64,000 bases of DNA from Stentor coeruleus (taxonomy: Eukaryota > Ciliophora > Heterotrichea > Heterotrichida > Stentoridae): contig MPUH01000186.1 of the NCBI GenBank assembly GCA_001970955.1, positions 1 to 64,000 on the forward strand. The letters are read 5' to 3'. This document shows, piece by piece, positions 43,021-53,340 of this stretch (the stretch's first letter is position 1; every line of letters starts with the position of its first letter). The notes under the pieces were generated by a model. It saw only the letters and a program-made list of their open reading frames with translations. It was not told the origin of the DNA and searched no databases. Made by a program: the position numbers and the translations under genes.

Positions 43021-43798
43021 TGTTTATTTTTGATGTTTTTAGGTGCATTTTTTTGGATAAGATTATAGAAATTAGTGTTAAGGGGTTTTTGTAGATGATT
43101 GTGATTGGAGATGGAGAAATGTTTTTATTGATATTTAGTGTGTTGGAGGATAATTTTTTGTAAATAATTATCCTGATAATTATTATATAATAATAAATTT
43201 TATATCGTATAATGAATAAAATTGATATAGTTTATAGTTAGAATAGATTTATATCTAATAAAATATAAAATAATAGTATTTAAATTGGTATAGTAAGGTT
43301 TTGATTATGCTTTTATTTTGAAGATTTGCTGATAAATAATGAAATGCAATTTTTAATCAATTTATGACTAGAATAGTAATCTTAATACTCTACTTAGCTA
43401 TAAGCCTTATACAAAAAATAATTATTTTACGCTCATCATACTACTATCATCCTTATAGCATAACCCCTTTACTTTCTTAGTAAAAATCACCCAAAAAGTG
43501 ATTTAACCCTAACTCAAACCGAAAAATCTAAAAATCAAACCTCGCATCCCCATTCTAAACTACCTTAAAGCCTCTAAACCTTTTAAAAACCCTAAACTCT
43601 AACCACATATCTCCACTTCTATACAAAAATCCCAAACTCTAAAATCAAAACCTTTATTTACATCTTCCACATCTTAAACCTAATCCAAACTTCAACTAAA
43701 AATCCCAAAGTCATCATTTAAATCCACAAAAATTCATCATCAACCTTTAACTATCACATCCATTTAAACACAAGCATGATATGAAATAATAGTAAAAA
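43021..43798. other. Divergent intergenic region
   Basis: Left part (to ~43350) G/T-rich, right part (from ~43430) A/C-rich with almost no G: each gene has the same G-poor leader on its own sense strand and the skew changes sign in mid-spacer. No gene or repeat seen. Confidence 0.6.
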
Positions 43799-44299
43799 AT
43801 GGGGTCAGAAAATAAAGACTCACAAATCTTAGAGTCCATAGGCTCTATAGACGATTTCCATGGATCTTCTAAGCCAGATGAGCTAAAATCAAGTTCAGAA
43901 TTTGAACAGTTAAAAAGTTCTGACGATTCAGATCACAAAGAAATAAACAAAGAGCCTATTCAAAATTCTGATAAAGATATAAAGGAAAATGATGAAGAAA
44001 TAAAAGATATAAAGCATGAACAGCCACATGATGAAGAAAAGAAAGTAGTTGAAAGCTCAAGTAGTAGTAGTGTTAGTAGTAGTAGTGATAGAGAGAATCG
44101 TGAAGACCCACAATTTGGCCAAGTTATTCAAGAGGAAAATCAAGTTGTTCAAGAAGATAAAAAATCAGCATTTGAATGTATTAAGGAAAAGTTTGATGAT
44201 GGGTATAAAGGCACATCAAAAACAGCATTGGTTGGAGCTGTAGTTTTTTCAATAGCAATTCTTGCTGGTGCTATCTTTAGTTGGAAAAAAAAAAGATAA
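43799..44299 (+). CDS. Acidic tail-anchored membrane protein
   Basis: 166 aa. The N-terminal 140 residues are Ser/Asp/Glu-rich and probably disordered, with a poly-Ser tract (AGT repeats around 44059-44090). One C-terminal hydrophobic helix (TALVGAVVFSIAILAGAIF) ends in a basic SWKKKR, which is the layout of a tail-anchored protein with its bulk in the cytosol. MGSENKDS gives a possible Gly2 acyl site. No family recognised. Confidence 0.72.
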   Translation: MGSENKDSQILESIGSIDDFHGSSKPDELKSSSEFEQLKSSDDSDHKEINKEPIQNSDKDIKENDEEIKDIKHEQPHDEEKKVVESSSSSSVSSSSDRENREDPQFGQVIQEENQVVQEDKKSAFECIKEKFDDGYKGTSKTALVGAVVFSIAILAGAIFSWKKKR

Positions 44300-44552
44300 G
44301 TTTAGATAATTATTCATTGGGTTTATGCTTTTTTTATATTATGGATTTATGGTTTTTAGATATGATGATTAGGATATTATGCATATAACAAAAATTATAT
44401 AATACCCTATAAAAAAACCTAATTAATAAACTAAACTACTTAAAATTTTACCACAAAAAATCTATTAATTAGCATAATCATCATAAATTTTATCTTTCAA
44501 AAAAACTTCAAAAAATTCTAAATTCCAAAACAAATATACTGTTGAGTAAAAT

Positions 44553-47297
44553 ATGGAATCAATCCTGGAATACTTTTCACCAACACTTGAAAGTGTTGAA
44601 ATCACTAGTCTCCAAGAATACTCCAACAACGAAATCATAGGCAAAAAAGACATCCCAGTTTTTATCTTCCACATGATCAACGAGCAATACAAATGGACTG
44701 TAGCCAAATCTTATAATGATCTATTAAAATTCCACAAAAAGTTCAAGAAAAGAGTGACAAAGCAATTAGAAATACCTAAAAAAAGTGAATTTCTTACCAT
44801 GAACCAAAGCGAAAAAATATCTACCTTAGAAAATTTCTTCAGTGAGTTACTAAGAGATGAAGAAATTTGCAGAAATGCGTTTTTACAAGAGTTTTTAGAA
44901 GTAAGTTATCTAAGTTTCCGTGGTACAACAACAAAATTTAAAGAAGGTTATGTAAAAAAGCAAACAAGAGGAAGAAAAGGTAATGATAAGAAATCGTGTA
45001 GCTGTGGGAAATACTTTAAAAGGTTTCAAAAACGTTGGATGTTAGTTCGAGAAACTGGTATTGTTTTGTCAAATGATAAATCAACTATAAATTTAAGCGA
45101 TAATTTGTTTTTTGACAGCAAATTTTCAATAGTTTTTTCTAAAGAAACGAAATATGAAGATGGGATTTTGATAAATACATCTAAAAGAGAACTGCTTTTA
45201 AGGACTGGGGATTTAGTTGCCCTTGCTTCATGGAAAAAGTCTATTGAGGAGGCTTTGAAAAATGCAGAGTATAGTGAAAGGAATAAAAGGTTTAATTCTT
45301 TGTATCCAATAAGAACATGGAATAAAGTGAAGATTTTTGTTGATGGGGAGAATTATTTTAGGAAAGTCTATCAGAAATTAAAAACCGCAAAAAATCAGGT
45401 TTTTATCACGGACTGGTGGTTAAGTCCAGAGCTGTATTTGAAAAGACCTGCTGCGAAACATCCGAAAAGCATGTTGTTTACGGTGCTTAAGAAACTTGCT
45501 GATAAAGGAGTATCAATATACGTTCATGTTTTTAATGAAATATCTCAAGCCCTAACTCTGAATTCAAAATACACCGTGCGTAAACTTCGTGAACACCCTC
45601 AAATCAGAGCTATTCGTCACCCAAAACGTCCTCTTAACGATATGCAGCTTCTTTGGTCGCATCACGAAAAAGTTGTTTGTATCGATCAGGAAATCGCATT
45701 CCTTGGTGGTTTAGATTTATGTTATGGTCGTATGGATAATCAAAAACATAAACTTAAAGATCAAGGAAGCAAACCATATTGGAATGGAATTGATTATTCA
45801 AATAGTAGAATCCAAGATTTTGATAGCAATGTTGGTAATTGGGAAGCTGATAGATTAGATAGAAATAAAGTTCCAAGAATGCCTTGGCATGATGTTGGGG
45901 TTATGATAAGAGGAGATGCAGCTTATGATGTTTCAGTAAATTATATAGAATTATGGAATCATGTAATGACTGATTCTTCAGGTGGTTATGTTAAAAACAA
46001 GGATATTTTAATACCTTTAAAAGCTAAACCAAGGATTAAAAAAAGTATGGTGTCAGCTGGGAACTCGGAAATCAATAAGAGTAAGGATATTGATGTAAAA
46101 GCTTTAGATGAGATTGAAACTGATCGTGAGGAGATTGAAAATTATAGAAAAGAAAGTCAGAAGAAACTTTTGGAGAAAAAAACATTAGGGATTAGTGTGA
46201 ATGAAGAAATAAAAAAACAAGAATATGAAATAAGAGGCTCGTTTTTTAGATCTGGAGCTGAAGGGACGTGTGAATGCCAAGTTGTTAGAAGTGCAGGAGG
46301 ATGGTCATATGGTTTAGATACAACTGATCATAGTATTTATACTGCATATCTTTCTTTAATAGATGATGCAGAGCATTTTATTTATATAGAAAATCAGTTT
46401 TTTATATCAAGTACAGCTGGGAAACCTGTTAATAATATAGCCCAAGCACTGGTTGATAAGATTATTGCAATGGCCCGTAAGAATCTCCCTTTTAAAGTTA
46501 TAGTTGTCATACCTTTACTTCCAGGCTTTGCTGGTGATGTAGGGCCAAATTCAGGTAATGTTGTTAAAATCCAGTTACATTGGGAATATCTGACAATATC
46601 TCGAGGACCAAATAGTATCTATAAACAACTTGAAAATGCTCCAGAAATCAAAAACCCAATGGATTATATACAGTTTTATGGCCTTAGAACCCATGATATA
46701 CTTAATAATACCCCAGTTACAGAAATTGTATATATCCACAGTAAGCTCATGGTAATTGATGATGAATATATGATTATAGGCAGCGCAAATATAAACGATC
46801 GGAGTATGATAGGTGAGCATGATTCAGAAATTGCTGTTGTTATTAAAGATAAGAATAAAGTAGAAATTCAAATTGATGGGATTACAAAAAAAGTCTCTAA
46901 AGCAGTTCATGATTTTAGGATGAGTGTTTTTAAAGAGTTTGTTGGAGATTGTAGAGATAAAGATATTGAAGATCCTTTATCAGTAAATTTTATAAAAGAA
47001 TGGGAAGGGACAGCAGAAAGTAATACTTTAAAATATAGGGCATTGTTTATGTGTTATCCAGATGATGAAATGATAAGTTTTGATGCTATGACAAGGTTGA
47101 AAGAAACGGCATTGGTCAAAGTATCTGAAAATATAAACGGTGAACAAGCTGATGCAATTGTTAAGAGGTATAACAAGGAGAAAAAAGATATTAAAGGCTT
47201 TTTGGTTCAGTTTCCTTTAAGGTTTTTAGAAAATGAGGAATTGAAACCTTCAGGTTTGGCATTGGAGAACCTACTTCCAGAAAAAGGATTTTTATAA
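44553..47297 (+). CDS. Phospholipase D (PX-PH-PLD type)
   Basis: 914 aa. N-terminal PX domain (~15-115), PH domain (~130-245, with KRWMLVRETG), then a catalytic core with two HxKxxxxD motifs: HHEKVVCID near residue 370, followed by FLGGLDLCYGR, and IHSKLMVIDD near 728, followed by IIGSANINDRSM. PLD hydrolyses phosphatidylcholine to phosphatidic acid and choline. The PX-PH arrangement is that of animal PLD1/2 and the plant PLD-zeta group; both act on phosphoinositide-rich membranes. The conserved hydrophobic C-terminus is present. One exon; no signal peptide. Confidence 0.96.
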   Translation: MESILEYFSPTLESVEITSLQEYSNNEIIGKKDIPVFIFHMINEQYKWTVAKSYNDLLKFHKKFKKRVTKQLEIPKKSEFLTMNQSEKISTLENFFSELLRDEEICRNAFLQEFLEVSYLSFRGTTTKFKEGYVKKQTRGRKGNDKKSCSCGKYFKRFQKRWMLVRETGIVLSNDKSTINLSDNLFFDSKFSIVFSKETKYEDGILINTSKRELLLRTGDLVALASWKKSIEEALKNAEYSERNKRFNSLYPIRTWNKVKIFVDGENYFRKVYQKLKTAKNQVFITDWWLSPELYLKRPAAKHPKSMLFTVLKKLADKGVSIYVHVFNEISQALTLNSKYTVRKLREHPQIRAIRHPKRPLNDMQLLWSHHEKVVCIDQEIAFLGGLDLCYGRMDNQKHKLKDQGSKPYWNGIDYSNSRIQDFDSNVGNWEADRLDRNKVPRMPWHDVGVMIRGDAAYDVSVNYIELWNHVMTDSSGGYVKNKDILIPLKAKPRIKKSMVSAGNSEINKSKDIDVKALDEIETDREEIENYRKESQKKLLEKKTLGISVNEEIKKQEYEIRGSFFRSGAEGTCECQVVRSAGGWSYGLDTTDHSIYTAYLSLIDDAEHFIYIENQFFISSTAGKPVNNIAQALVDKIIAMARKNLPFKVIVVIPLLPGFAGDVGPNSGNVVKIQLHWEYLTISRGPNSIYKQLENAPEIKNPMDYIQFYGLRTHDILNNTPVTEIVYIHSKLMVIDDEYMIIGSANINDRSMIGEHDSEIAVVIKDKNKVEIQIDGITKKVSKAVHDFRMSVFKEFVGDCRDKDIEDPLSVNFIKEWEGTAESNTLKYRALFMCYPDDEMISFDAMTRLKETALVKVSENINGEQADAIVKRYNKEKKDIKGFLVQFPLRFLENEELKPSGLALENLLPEKGFL

Positions 47298-47320
47298 GCT
47301 TAAAAGGATAATGCGTCAAT

Positions 47321-47761
47321 TTGTATCTAGTTAAAATTAGATTAGGTTTTTATCAGATACAGCTAAAGATATTCAAAATATATAGGAAATACAAACATCC
47401 AAAAGTTTATAACCTTCTAAATTCCCAGCATTTAATATAATTTTAACTGATTCCCCCACAAATCCTCAAAAATCATCAGTTATTTTTATATAAAAAACAC
47501 TTAAACTTATTAAAAAACCTAAACCACGACAAACTTTTCGNTTGTATCTAGTTAAAATTAGATTAGGTTTTTATCAGATACAGCTAAAGATATTCAAAAT
47601 ATATAAAAAATACAAACATCCAAAAGTTTATAACCTTCTAAATTCCCAGCATTTAATATAATTTTAACTGATTCCCCCACAAATCCTCAAGAATCATCAG
47701 TTATTTTTATATAAAAAACACTTAAACTTATTAAAAAACCTAAACCACGACAAACTTTTCG
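47321..47761. repeat. Assembly overlap duplicate around N at 47541
   Basis: 220-bp copies at 47321-47540 and 47542-47761 around an N, with about three base differences. It fills nearly all of the space between the PLD and C2 genes, so the real spacer is only about half as long (~265 bp). No gene inside. Confidence 0.95.
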
Positions 47762-47782
47762 AAATCCCTAAGCGAAATAAAT

Positions 47783-48457
47783 ATGAATCAACACGGAACA
47801 CTTATAATCCGACCAATATGCGCCCGAATGACCCGCGACACTGATTTCCTATCTAAAATGGACCCTTACTGTATCATAACCCTCGGTTCTCAAAAGCAAA
47901 AGACTCGAATTGCCAGTGGTGCTGGGAAAATGCCTTCATGGCAAGATCAGTTTGTATTTAAAAAAACATATGAAGATACTATTTCTGTAGCAGTTTGGGA
48001 TTATGATAGTAATTCAAGAGATGATCTTGTAGGTGAAGCTGTTGTCCCAATAGGAAGAATTTTATCAACACCAAATTGGGATGATTGGGTTGAATTAGCA
48101 TATAGAGGGAAAAAATCAGGAGATATTAGACTTAGTACAACTTTTACTCCTGATCAACAAGTAGGAATGCAAGGAGGTCCTCAGGTTATATATCAACAAG
48201 TTTATAATCCTATGCCTGGAAATATTGGTTATCCTTCTTATCCTATAATTCCACCTCAATTACAAGGTATGGGTTATCCACCACCACCACCACAATTTGG
48301 AGCTTATGGACTACCTGTACCTATACCAGGACCTATGCCTGGATATCCACCACAAATGATGTATGGAATTCCTCAACAAACACCTTATCCTGGAACATAT
48401 ACACAACCTTACCCTGGACCACCACCACCTTATGGATATCCACCACCACCTTATTAG
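47783..48457 (+). CDS. C2-domain protein with Pro/Tyr/Gly-rich tail
   Basis: 224 aa. Residues ~5-125 form a single C2 domain (LSKMDPYCIITLG, SWQDQFVFKK, VAVWDYDSNSRDDLVGE) with the aspartates of the Ca2+ loops in place. The remaining ~95 residues are low-complexity PYP/GYPPPP repeats, the prion-like or annexin-/PDCD6-binding type of tail. Similar proteins occur in plants and protists as Ca2+-dependent membrane-binding factors. One exon. Partners unknown. Confidence 0.88.
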   Translation: MNQHGTLIIRPICARMTRDTDFLSKMDPYCIITLGSQKQKTRIASGAGKMPSWQDQFVFKKTYEDTISVAVWDYDSNSRDDLVGEAVVPIGRILSTPNWDDWVELAYRGKKSGDIRLSTTFTPDQQVGMQGGPQVIYQQVYNPMPGNIGYPSYPIIPPQLQGMGYPPPPPQFGAYGLPVPIPGPMPGYPPQMMYGIPQQTPYPGTYTQPYPGPPPPYGYPPPPY

Positions 48458-48617
48458 AATAGTTTAATTAAAAAAAAGTTAGGATTTTGTGGAAAATCGA
48501 AAAAGGTAAAATCTTCAATCTTCCTACCTATTTTTTATTTTTAAAACCACATAATAACACTTTACTTCCACATATTTATTTAGGTAATTTTAATTCACTC
48601 AAATTTTCCACTATAAA

Positions 48618-49704
48618 ATGTCAATAAGCCCATATCTAAGTTATCTAAAATTTATCGAAACCACTCATCATTGTACCTGCCAATGCCTAAACCTAGAAAG
48701 CACTTATCTTATAATAGGGACTAGCGAAGGTTACTTACTCAAAATAAACCTTATACAAAACGATATAGAAAGTCAGCATCCAACCGATTTAATAAGTATT
48801 TCTTGTTTAGTCATGTCTGCATATAATAAGTTTTACGCATGCGGGGCTTTAGGAGGAATAAACCTCTATTCTTTCCCAAACATAGAAATAATAAGCAAAC
48901 TAACAGGTCACAATGATAAAGTTAACTGTATAGTCCTAAACAAATCAAAAAGTCATCTTTTTTCTTCAAGTAACGATAAACGTATTATCCAATGGGACAT
49001 AAATAAATCCACATATAAAATCCTTTATGAGCATATATCATCAGCATACTCTTTAGCTATTTGTAACAAATCTACTTATCTAGCATCAAGTTATAAAAAC
49101 AATGAAATTATTGTTTATAATATTGAATCAAATCAAGAAAATCAAAACATTATAAATACTAAACAAAGGATTTCATGTATGGTTTTTACACCTAATTGTG
49201 AGTATTTAATATGTGGAGATTTAGAACAAAGTGTATATTTGTTTAAATATAAAACTTGGGAAAAAATTAGAGAGTTTAAAGGACATGATGGTCAAATAAG
49301 TTATATGAGTGTTTCAAATAATAGTAGAGTTCTTATTACTTCTTCATATGACCAGTGTATTAAAATTTGGGATTTATTAGGTGTTGAAGATGAATGGGAG
49401 GCTAAAGAAATGTATATGCTTGAAGGACATGCTGGATGGGTTAATGGAGTTNGAATGGGAGGCTAAAGAAATGTATATGCTTGAAGGACATGCTGGATGG
49501 GTTAATGGAGTTGTTTTTAGTAGAGATAATAGAGTTGTTTATTCTGTATGTGAAGAAAGAAAAGTGGGGATTTGGCGTATGGAGAATATACCTGTTGGTA
49601 GAGTGGAGGATGGGATGAAAAAAGGCAAGTTTATGTGTGCAGGAGTAGCTGCCGCGGTTTTTGCCGGGGTTTTAGTGTATAAAGTTATGAGGAAGAAAAA
49701 ATAG
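48618..49704 (+). CDS. WD40-repeat protein with C-terminal membrane anchor
   Basis: 341 aa after counting the 60-bp overlap at 49392-49512 once. Five to six WD40 repeats form a propeller (for example LTGHNDKVNCIVLNKS, REFKGHDGQISYMSV, LEGHAGWVNGVVFS with GH and WD-like ends). The last ~25 residues are a hydrophobic helix (AGVAAAVFAGVLVYKVM) with basic RKKK, a tail anchor. WD40 plus a C-terminal anchor is the layout of Sec12/PREB, the Sar1 exchange factor at the ER, but I see no Sec12-specific loop, so this is only one option. Confidence 0.82.
49392..49512. repeat. Assembly overlap duplicate around N at 49452
   Basis: 60-bp identical copies at 49392-49451 and 49453-49512 around an N, inside the last WD40 repeat. 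Collapsing restores one frame (1,026 coding bases including stop). Confidence 0.93.
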
Positions 49705-49807
49705 AATTATTTTACAAGTTTTAAATATATGTTGAGATGAGATTTTAGGTTTTAAGTATTAGAATATGTGGGTTTATACATGATTTGAGTTTTTATTATT
49801 TATTACT

Positions 49808-50620
49808 TTATCTATTCACTATTTTCGAAGACTCCTGATTTTCTCTATCAGAATTATTCAAAGCTTGTATTTCAGGGTCATTACTCTTAGACTCCCCAGT
49901 TCTCTCAGCTGAAACCTGTGCTTTTTTTGGCATGGAGTCTTTAGAAAGGTATTGATAAGTTGTCATTTTCCTTTTAATCAGCCACAAATGAAATATGATC
50001 AAATATCCATTAAAAAATGATACAATCCCTGCTGAAATAGTAGAAATCATCACAAGCACCAAGCTTATTTTCGCTGAATGTAAATAAAGAATAGATTCTA
50101 AAAGTTGTATATACATATTATTGTCATAATAAAACATACAAATATTATCGATTCCAGCAGCAATAATAAGAATTAAAAGTATTTCAAGATTAAAAATCAG
50201 CTTCATGAATATTTGATAATTCAATTTTCCAATACAATTATTAACCCAAGTGCAATGATGATCAAAATTATCAACACATCGATAACAAATCATACAATGT
50301 TTACTTTCATCATGTACTGGACTATGACAAAGTGCACAAAAGTTGTTGTAATCCCCTGAAAATGGTGTTGTGGTTCTTAGTGAAAGTTTGAATTGGGTTA
50401 TGTAAGGATCAGTAGGGTCGGATTTGGTTATTTTTATCCCGAAATAGAGAAGAAAACCAAACAGAAAGGTATATATTGCGGTCATGAGTACTATTGCAAG
50501 GCAATACTTTATTGATACGAGGAGGGAGAAATAGATTCCGGTCCAGTATAGGATTAATATCCAGCTTAGTATCTGCTGAAAACTTAGAGGCGTATTAAAT
50601 CCGGTAGGTTTTACGTTCAT
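49808..50620 (-). CDS. DHHC palmitoyltransferase
   Basis: 270 aa, an integral membrane enzyme that S-acylates cysteines of proteins. The zinc-finger/catalytic core is CALCHSPVHDESKHC...CYRCVDNFDHHCTWVNNCIG, with DHHC in full and the usual CCHC spacing. Two hydrophobic helices precede it and two follow (ILLILIIAAGI, then a second pair), the standard four-pass topology. The C-terminus is polar. Substrates cannot be told from sequence; the MGC N-termini of the CDPKs here are the kind of site such enzymes modify. Confidence 0.95.
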   Translation of the reverse strand: MNVKPTGFNTPLSFQQILSWILILYWTGIYFSLLVSIKYCLAIVLMTAIYTFLFGFLLYFGIKITKSDPTDPYITQFKLSLRTTTPFSGDYNNFCALCHSPVHDESKHCMICYRCVDNFDHHCTWVNNCIGKLNYQIFMKLIFNLEILLILIIAAGIDNICMFYYDNNMYIQLLESILYLHSAKISLVLVMISTISAGIVSFFNGYLIIFHLWLIKRKMTTYQYLSKDSMPKKAQVSAERTGESKSNDPEIQALNNSDRENQESSKIVNR

Positions 50621-50882
50621 TATTATAAAGCTTATATTTAATATTCTCTTTAAATAACTCTCTCAGTGTTTAATTTTTTATCCTCAAAACACTTTAGACG
50701 CCTTATGATCTCTAAAATTCATAAACTTATTTATTTGCCTTAAAAACTTATCTTCCTCTTTATTAAAAAATAAAAATTCTCAACTTCACATTTAAAATCA
50801 TCATCTTTGCTTTAAAACCTAAAAGCTTTTCCTATCATAAATCCCCAAGATATCATAAAATTCACTTTAATAAATACCCAAA

Positions 50883-52370
50883 ATGGATTTTGTTTTTCGA
50901 TCTCAAAAAAAGAAAACCATGAAATATTTGACTGTTGATGACATAAACGATTTCGAAGAAATCCTAGTTGTAAATTCCCCAAGATCAGTAGAAGCTTGTT
51001 TAAGAGAAGGTGTAAAACCTCAAGACTTACTTTTTATTCCAGAAGAAGAATTTATATATTCCCAATACTCTGAAGATATAAAACATTTGCATTATGAGTT
51101 TTTTGAAGCTAAAAGAAAAGAAATTTTATCAAACATAAGAAAGACGAGAAAAGTTATAGTTAGTGAACATGAAAATATCACAAGAAGTTCAACAACGATG
51201 AATGCATCTTTTGTTAAAAGTAAAAAAGAAGAGGAAAGGTTTTTAAATGTAAAAGCAAAAAGCATATGCGATATGATAAAAAGACAGGATGTTATTGAAA
51301 AAAGCATACAAATCAAAGAAATGGAACACAGTTTGTTATTGGATAAAATCATGTTAAACAATTCTACTATGGCCGAAGCTGTAAAAAAACGTAACGAGTC
51401 GATGTTTGAACTGAAAAACCATAGGCAAAAAAAATTTGTAAAAGAACAGCATTTGATAGAACAAAATAAAATAAAATACTATGAAAAAAACGTCGAAGAG
51501 CTTAGAAGGTTAGTCAAAATGGAAAAAGATAAACTTAAAGAGATAAGCGAAAAAAGACAGAGACATGAGGCTAAAACTCAGTATTACTATCAAAAAATGC
51601 TTTTACAAGATGCAAAAATCCAAGAGCTCAGGAAGAATAAACTAGCAGAAAATGATGCTAAAGCTAAAGATCTTATAGAAAACATAATAGTCGAAAAAGT
51701 TAAAAAGCAAAAAATCCTTGAAAACAAATGGAATGAGAAAATACGCCGAACAGCTGAAGTGAAAAAAAGAATAAACAACACAATAGATAAAAGACAAATT
51801 GAATATTACAAAATAAAAAAAATCGCTGATAGAAAATTTGAAGATTTTATGAGGAATCGGGATGTATCTAAAGAGCCAAAAAGACAATCAAGTAAGATTT
51901 TCAAAGTTTATGAAACAATAGAAATTGATCAATATCATAAGAAAAAACGATTAGAAAACAAACTTAATGATGCCCTTTCTAGGATAGAAGGGAAAAAACA
52001 TAATGATCAGAAAATACTTGAATATAAAAAACAGATAAATTCTTTGAAGAAATTGAAACAGGGTTGGAATATTCAAAGGATTAAAAATAAAGAAGAATAT
52101 ATGAGGGAAATAGCTAAAAGTAAATTTGTGGATAGATGTAAGAAAATTGATGAAATTGAAGAAAATAAAATTAGAGAGATGAATAAGAGGGAGGAAGAAG
52201 AAATTAGAGGAGGATTAAGGGATTTTGAATTGAGGCAAGCGATTTATAGGATGTCGACTAGTAAATTGTGGGATAAGCAACAGTTGATAGGGTTGTTAGG
52301 TTTCAAAGAAAAAACTAAAAGCGATTTTATTAAGAAGAATATAAGTTTGCATGATAGCTTAGAAATGTAA
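50883..52370 (+). CDS. CCDC177-like coiled-coil protein
   Basis: 495 aa, one exon. Near residue 30 is NSPRSVEACLREGVKPQDLL, very like the 'SPRSLEACARxGVKPxELL' block of CCDC177 and related ciliary proteins, followed by the EAKRKEILSNIRKTRK region where those proteins turn into coiled coil. The remainder is a highly charged Lys/Glu helix. Probably a structural or axoneme-linked protein. The family link is from motif memory. Confidence 0.78.
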   Translation: MDFVFRSQKKKTMKYLTVDDINDFEEILVVNSPRSVEACLREGVKPQDLLFIPEEEFIYSQYSEDIKHLHYEFFEAKRKEILSNIRKTRKVIVSEHENITRSSTTMNASFVKSKKEEERFLNVKAKSICDMIKRQDVIEKSIQIKEMEHSLLLDKIMLNNSTMAEAVKKRNESMFELKNHRQKKFVKEQHLIEQNKIKYYEKNVEELRRLVKMEKDKLKEISEKRQRHEAKTQYYYQKMLLQDAKIQELRKNKLAENDAKAKDLIENIIVEKVKKQKILENKWNEKIRRTAEVKKRINNTIDKRQIEYYKIKKIADRKFEDFMRNRDVSKEPKRQSSKIFKVYETIEIDQYHKKKRLENKLNDALSRIEGKKHNDQKILEYKKQINSLKKLKQGWNIQRIKNKEEYMREIAKSKFVDRCKKIDEIEENKIREMNKREEEEIRGGLRDFELRQAIYRMSTSKLWDKQQLIGLLGFKEKTKSDFIKKNISLHDSLEM

Positions 52371-52650
52371 TTTTATGATGTATGATGTTGAAAATATATG
52401 GTTTTTGGGGATTAGTAATAGAATAAACTGCAGATAAGCTTGAAAAGTTATTTGATCGTTAAGGTAAAAAATATAAGAATTTTTATAATATAAACTATAT
52501 CATGCAATATCTTTAGAATTACTAATGTGAAATTATTATATCTAAATATTTCAAAGACCATGACAAAAAGTATTATAAAATATCTTTACACTGCAGTTCT
52601 ACACATAAGTGAATTTAGTTTATATTATCTAGATAATTATATTAATTTTT

Positions 52651-53340
52651 ATGGCTGCGAGAATATTTGCTTATGCTGCTGCTGCACTGTGCACAACAGC
52701 TGCAGTAGCAATGTATATCAGATCTCGGAACAACTCTAAAGATTATATAAAGAAAACAATACTAACAAAAGAAAGCTACAAAGAGGTTTGTCATGAAATC
52801 CGGAAATATTTTTCAGAGATATATTATAAAGAGCTAAACCTTTCGAGAATTGAAAGAAGAAGTCTTATATCACGATCTGCAGAGTATGAAAAAATTGCCT
52901 CAAATTTTCAAAAGCGTTTGAAGCCTATGCTCGAAGAAGCTCAATTGAAGACAATCAAACAATACAGAATATCAAAAAAGTATTTCGAAGATTCAGTTAA
53001 TTATTATGATTCAGACCCTGAATTAAAAGAATTTGGAGATCAACTTGTTCAACCACTTCCTATGAAAAATACTGGGAAAAAATTGAGTAAAGAAGAAACT
53101 AGGGTAATTTTAAACTATTATTCAACAAGGCTTAAAGAGTTTGAGTCTGAATGCCCTGATTTAGATGAGTATATGCTTATAAACATGCAGATTGAAGATG
53201 AAATTTATAGGACTTATAAAGTTGAAATGGAAGATTTGAATGCAGGCTTTGAAATGTATAAGAGTGATATGGAAGATATTGTTGAACCACTTAAAAATCA
53301 GACTTCATATGTTTTTGCTTCAACTGATGATTCTTTTTAA
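52651..53340 (+). CDS. N-terminally anchored protein of unknown function
   Basis: 229 aa. One hydrophobic helix at the N-terminus (RIFAYAAAALCTTAAVAMYI) then a basic RSR, so the rest should face the cytosol. The remainder is helical, acidic and Tyr-rich (CHEIRKYFSEIYYKELN; LDEYMLINMQIEDEIYRTY). The pattern is familiar from small ciliate-specific families, but I cannot name it. One exon. Confidence 0.72.
   Translation: MAARIFAYAAAALCTTAAVAMYIRSRNNSKDYIKKTILTKESYKEVCHEIRKYFSEIYYKELNLSRIERRSLISRSAEYEKIASNFQKRLKPMLEEAQLKTIKQYRISKKYFEDSVNYYDSDPELKEFGDQLVQPLPMKNTGKKLSKEETRVILNYYSTRLKEFESECPDLDEYMLINMQIEDEIYRTYKVEMEDLNAGFEMYKSDMEDIVEPLKNQTSYVFASTDDSF

Noticed and set aside
32617-49512. Tandem duplications at five places taken as biological
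   Set aside because: Each is centred on a single N and the coding frames close only when one copy is removed, so they are assembly overlaps.
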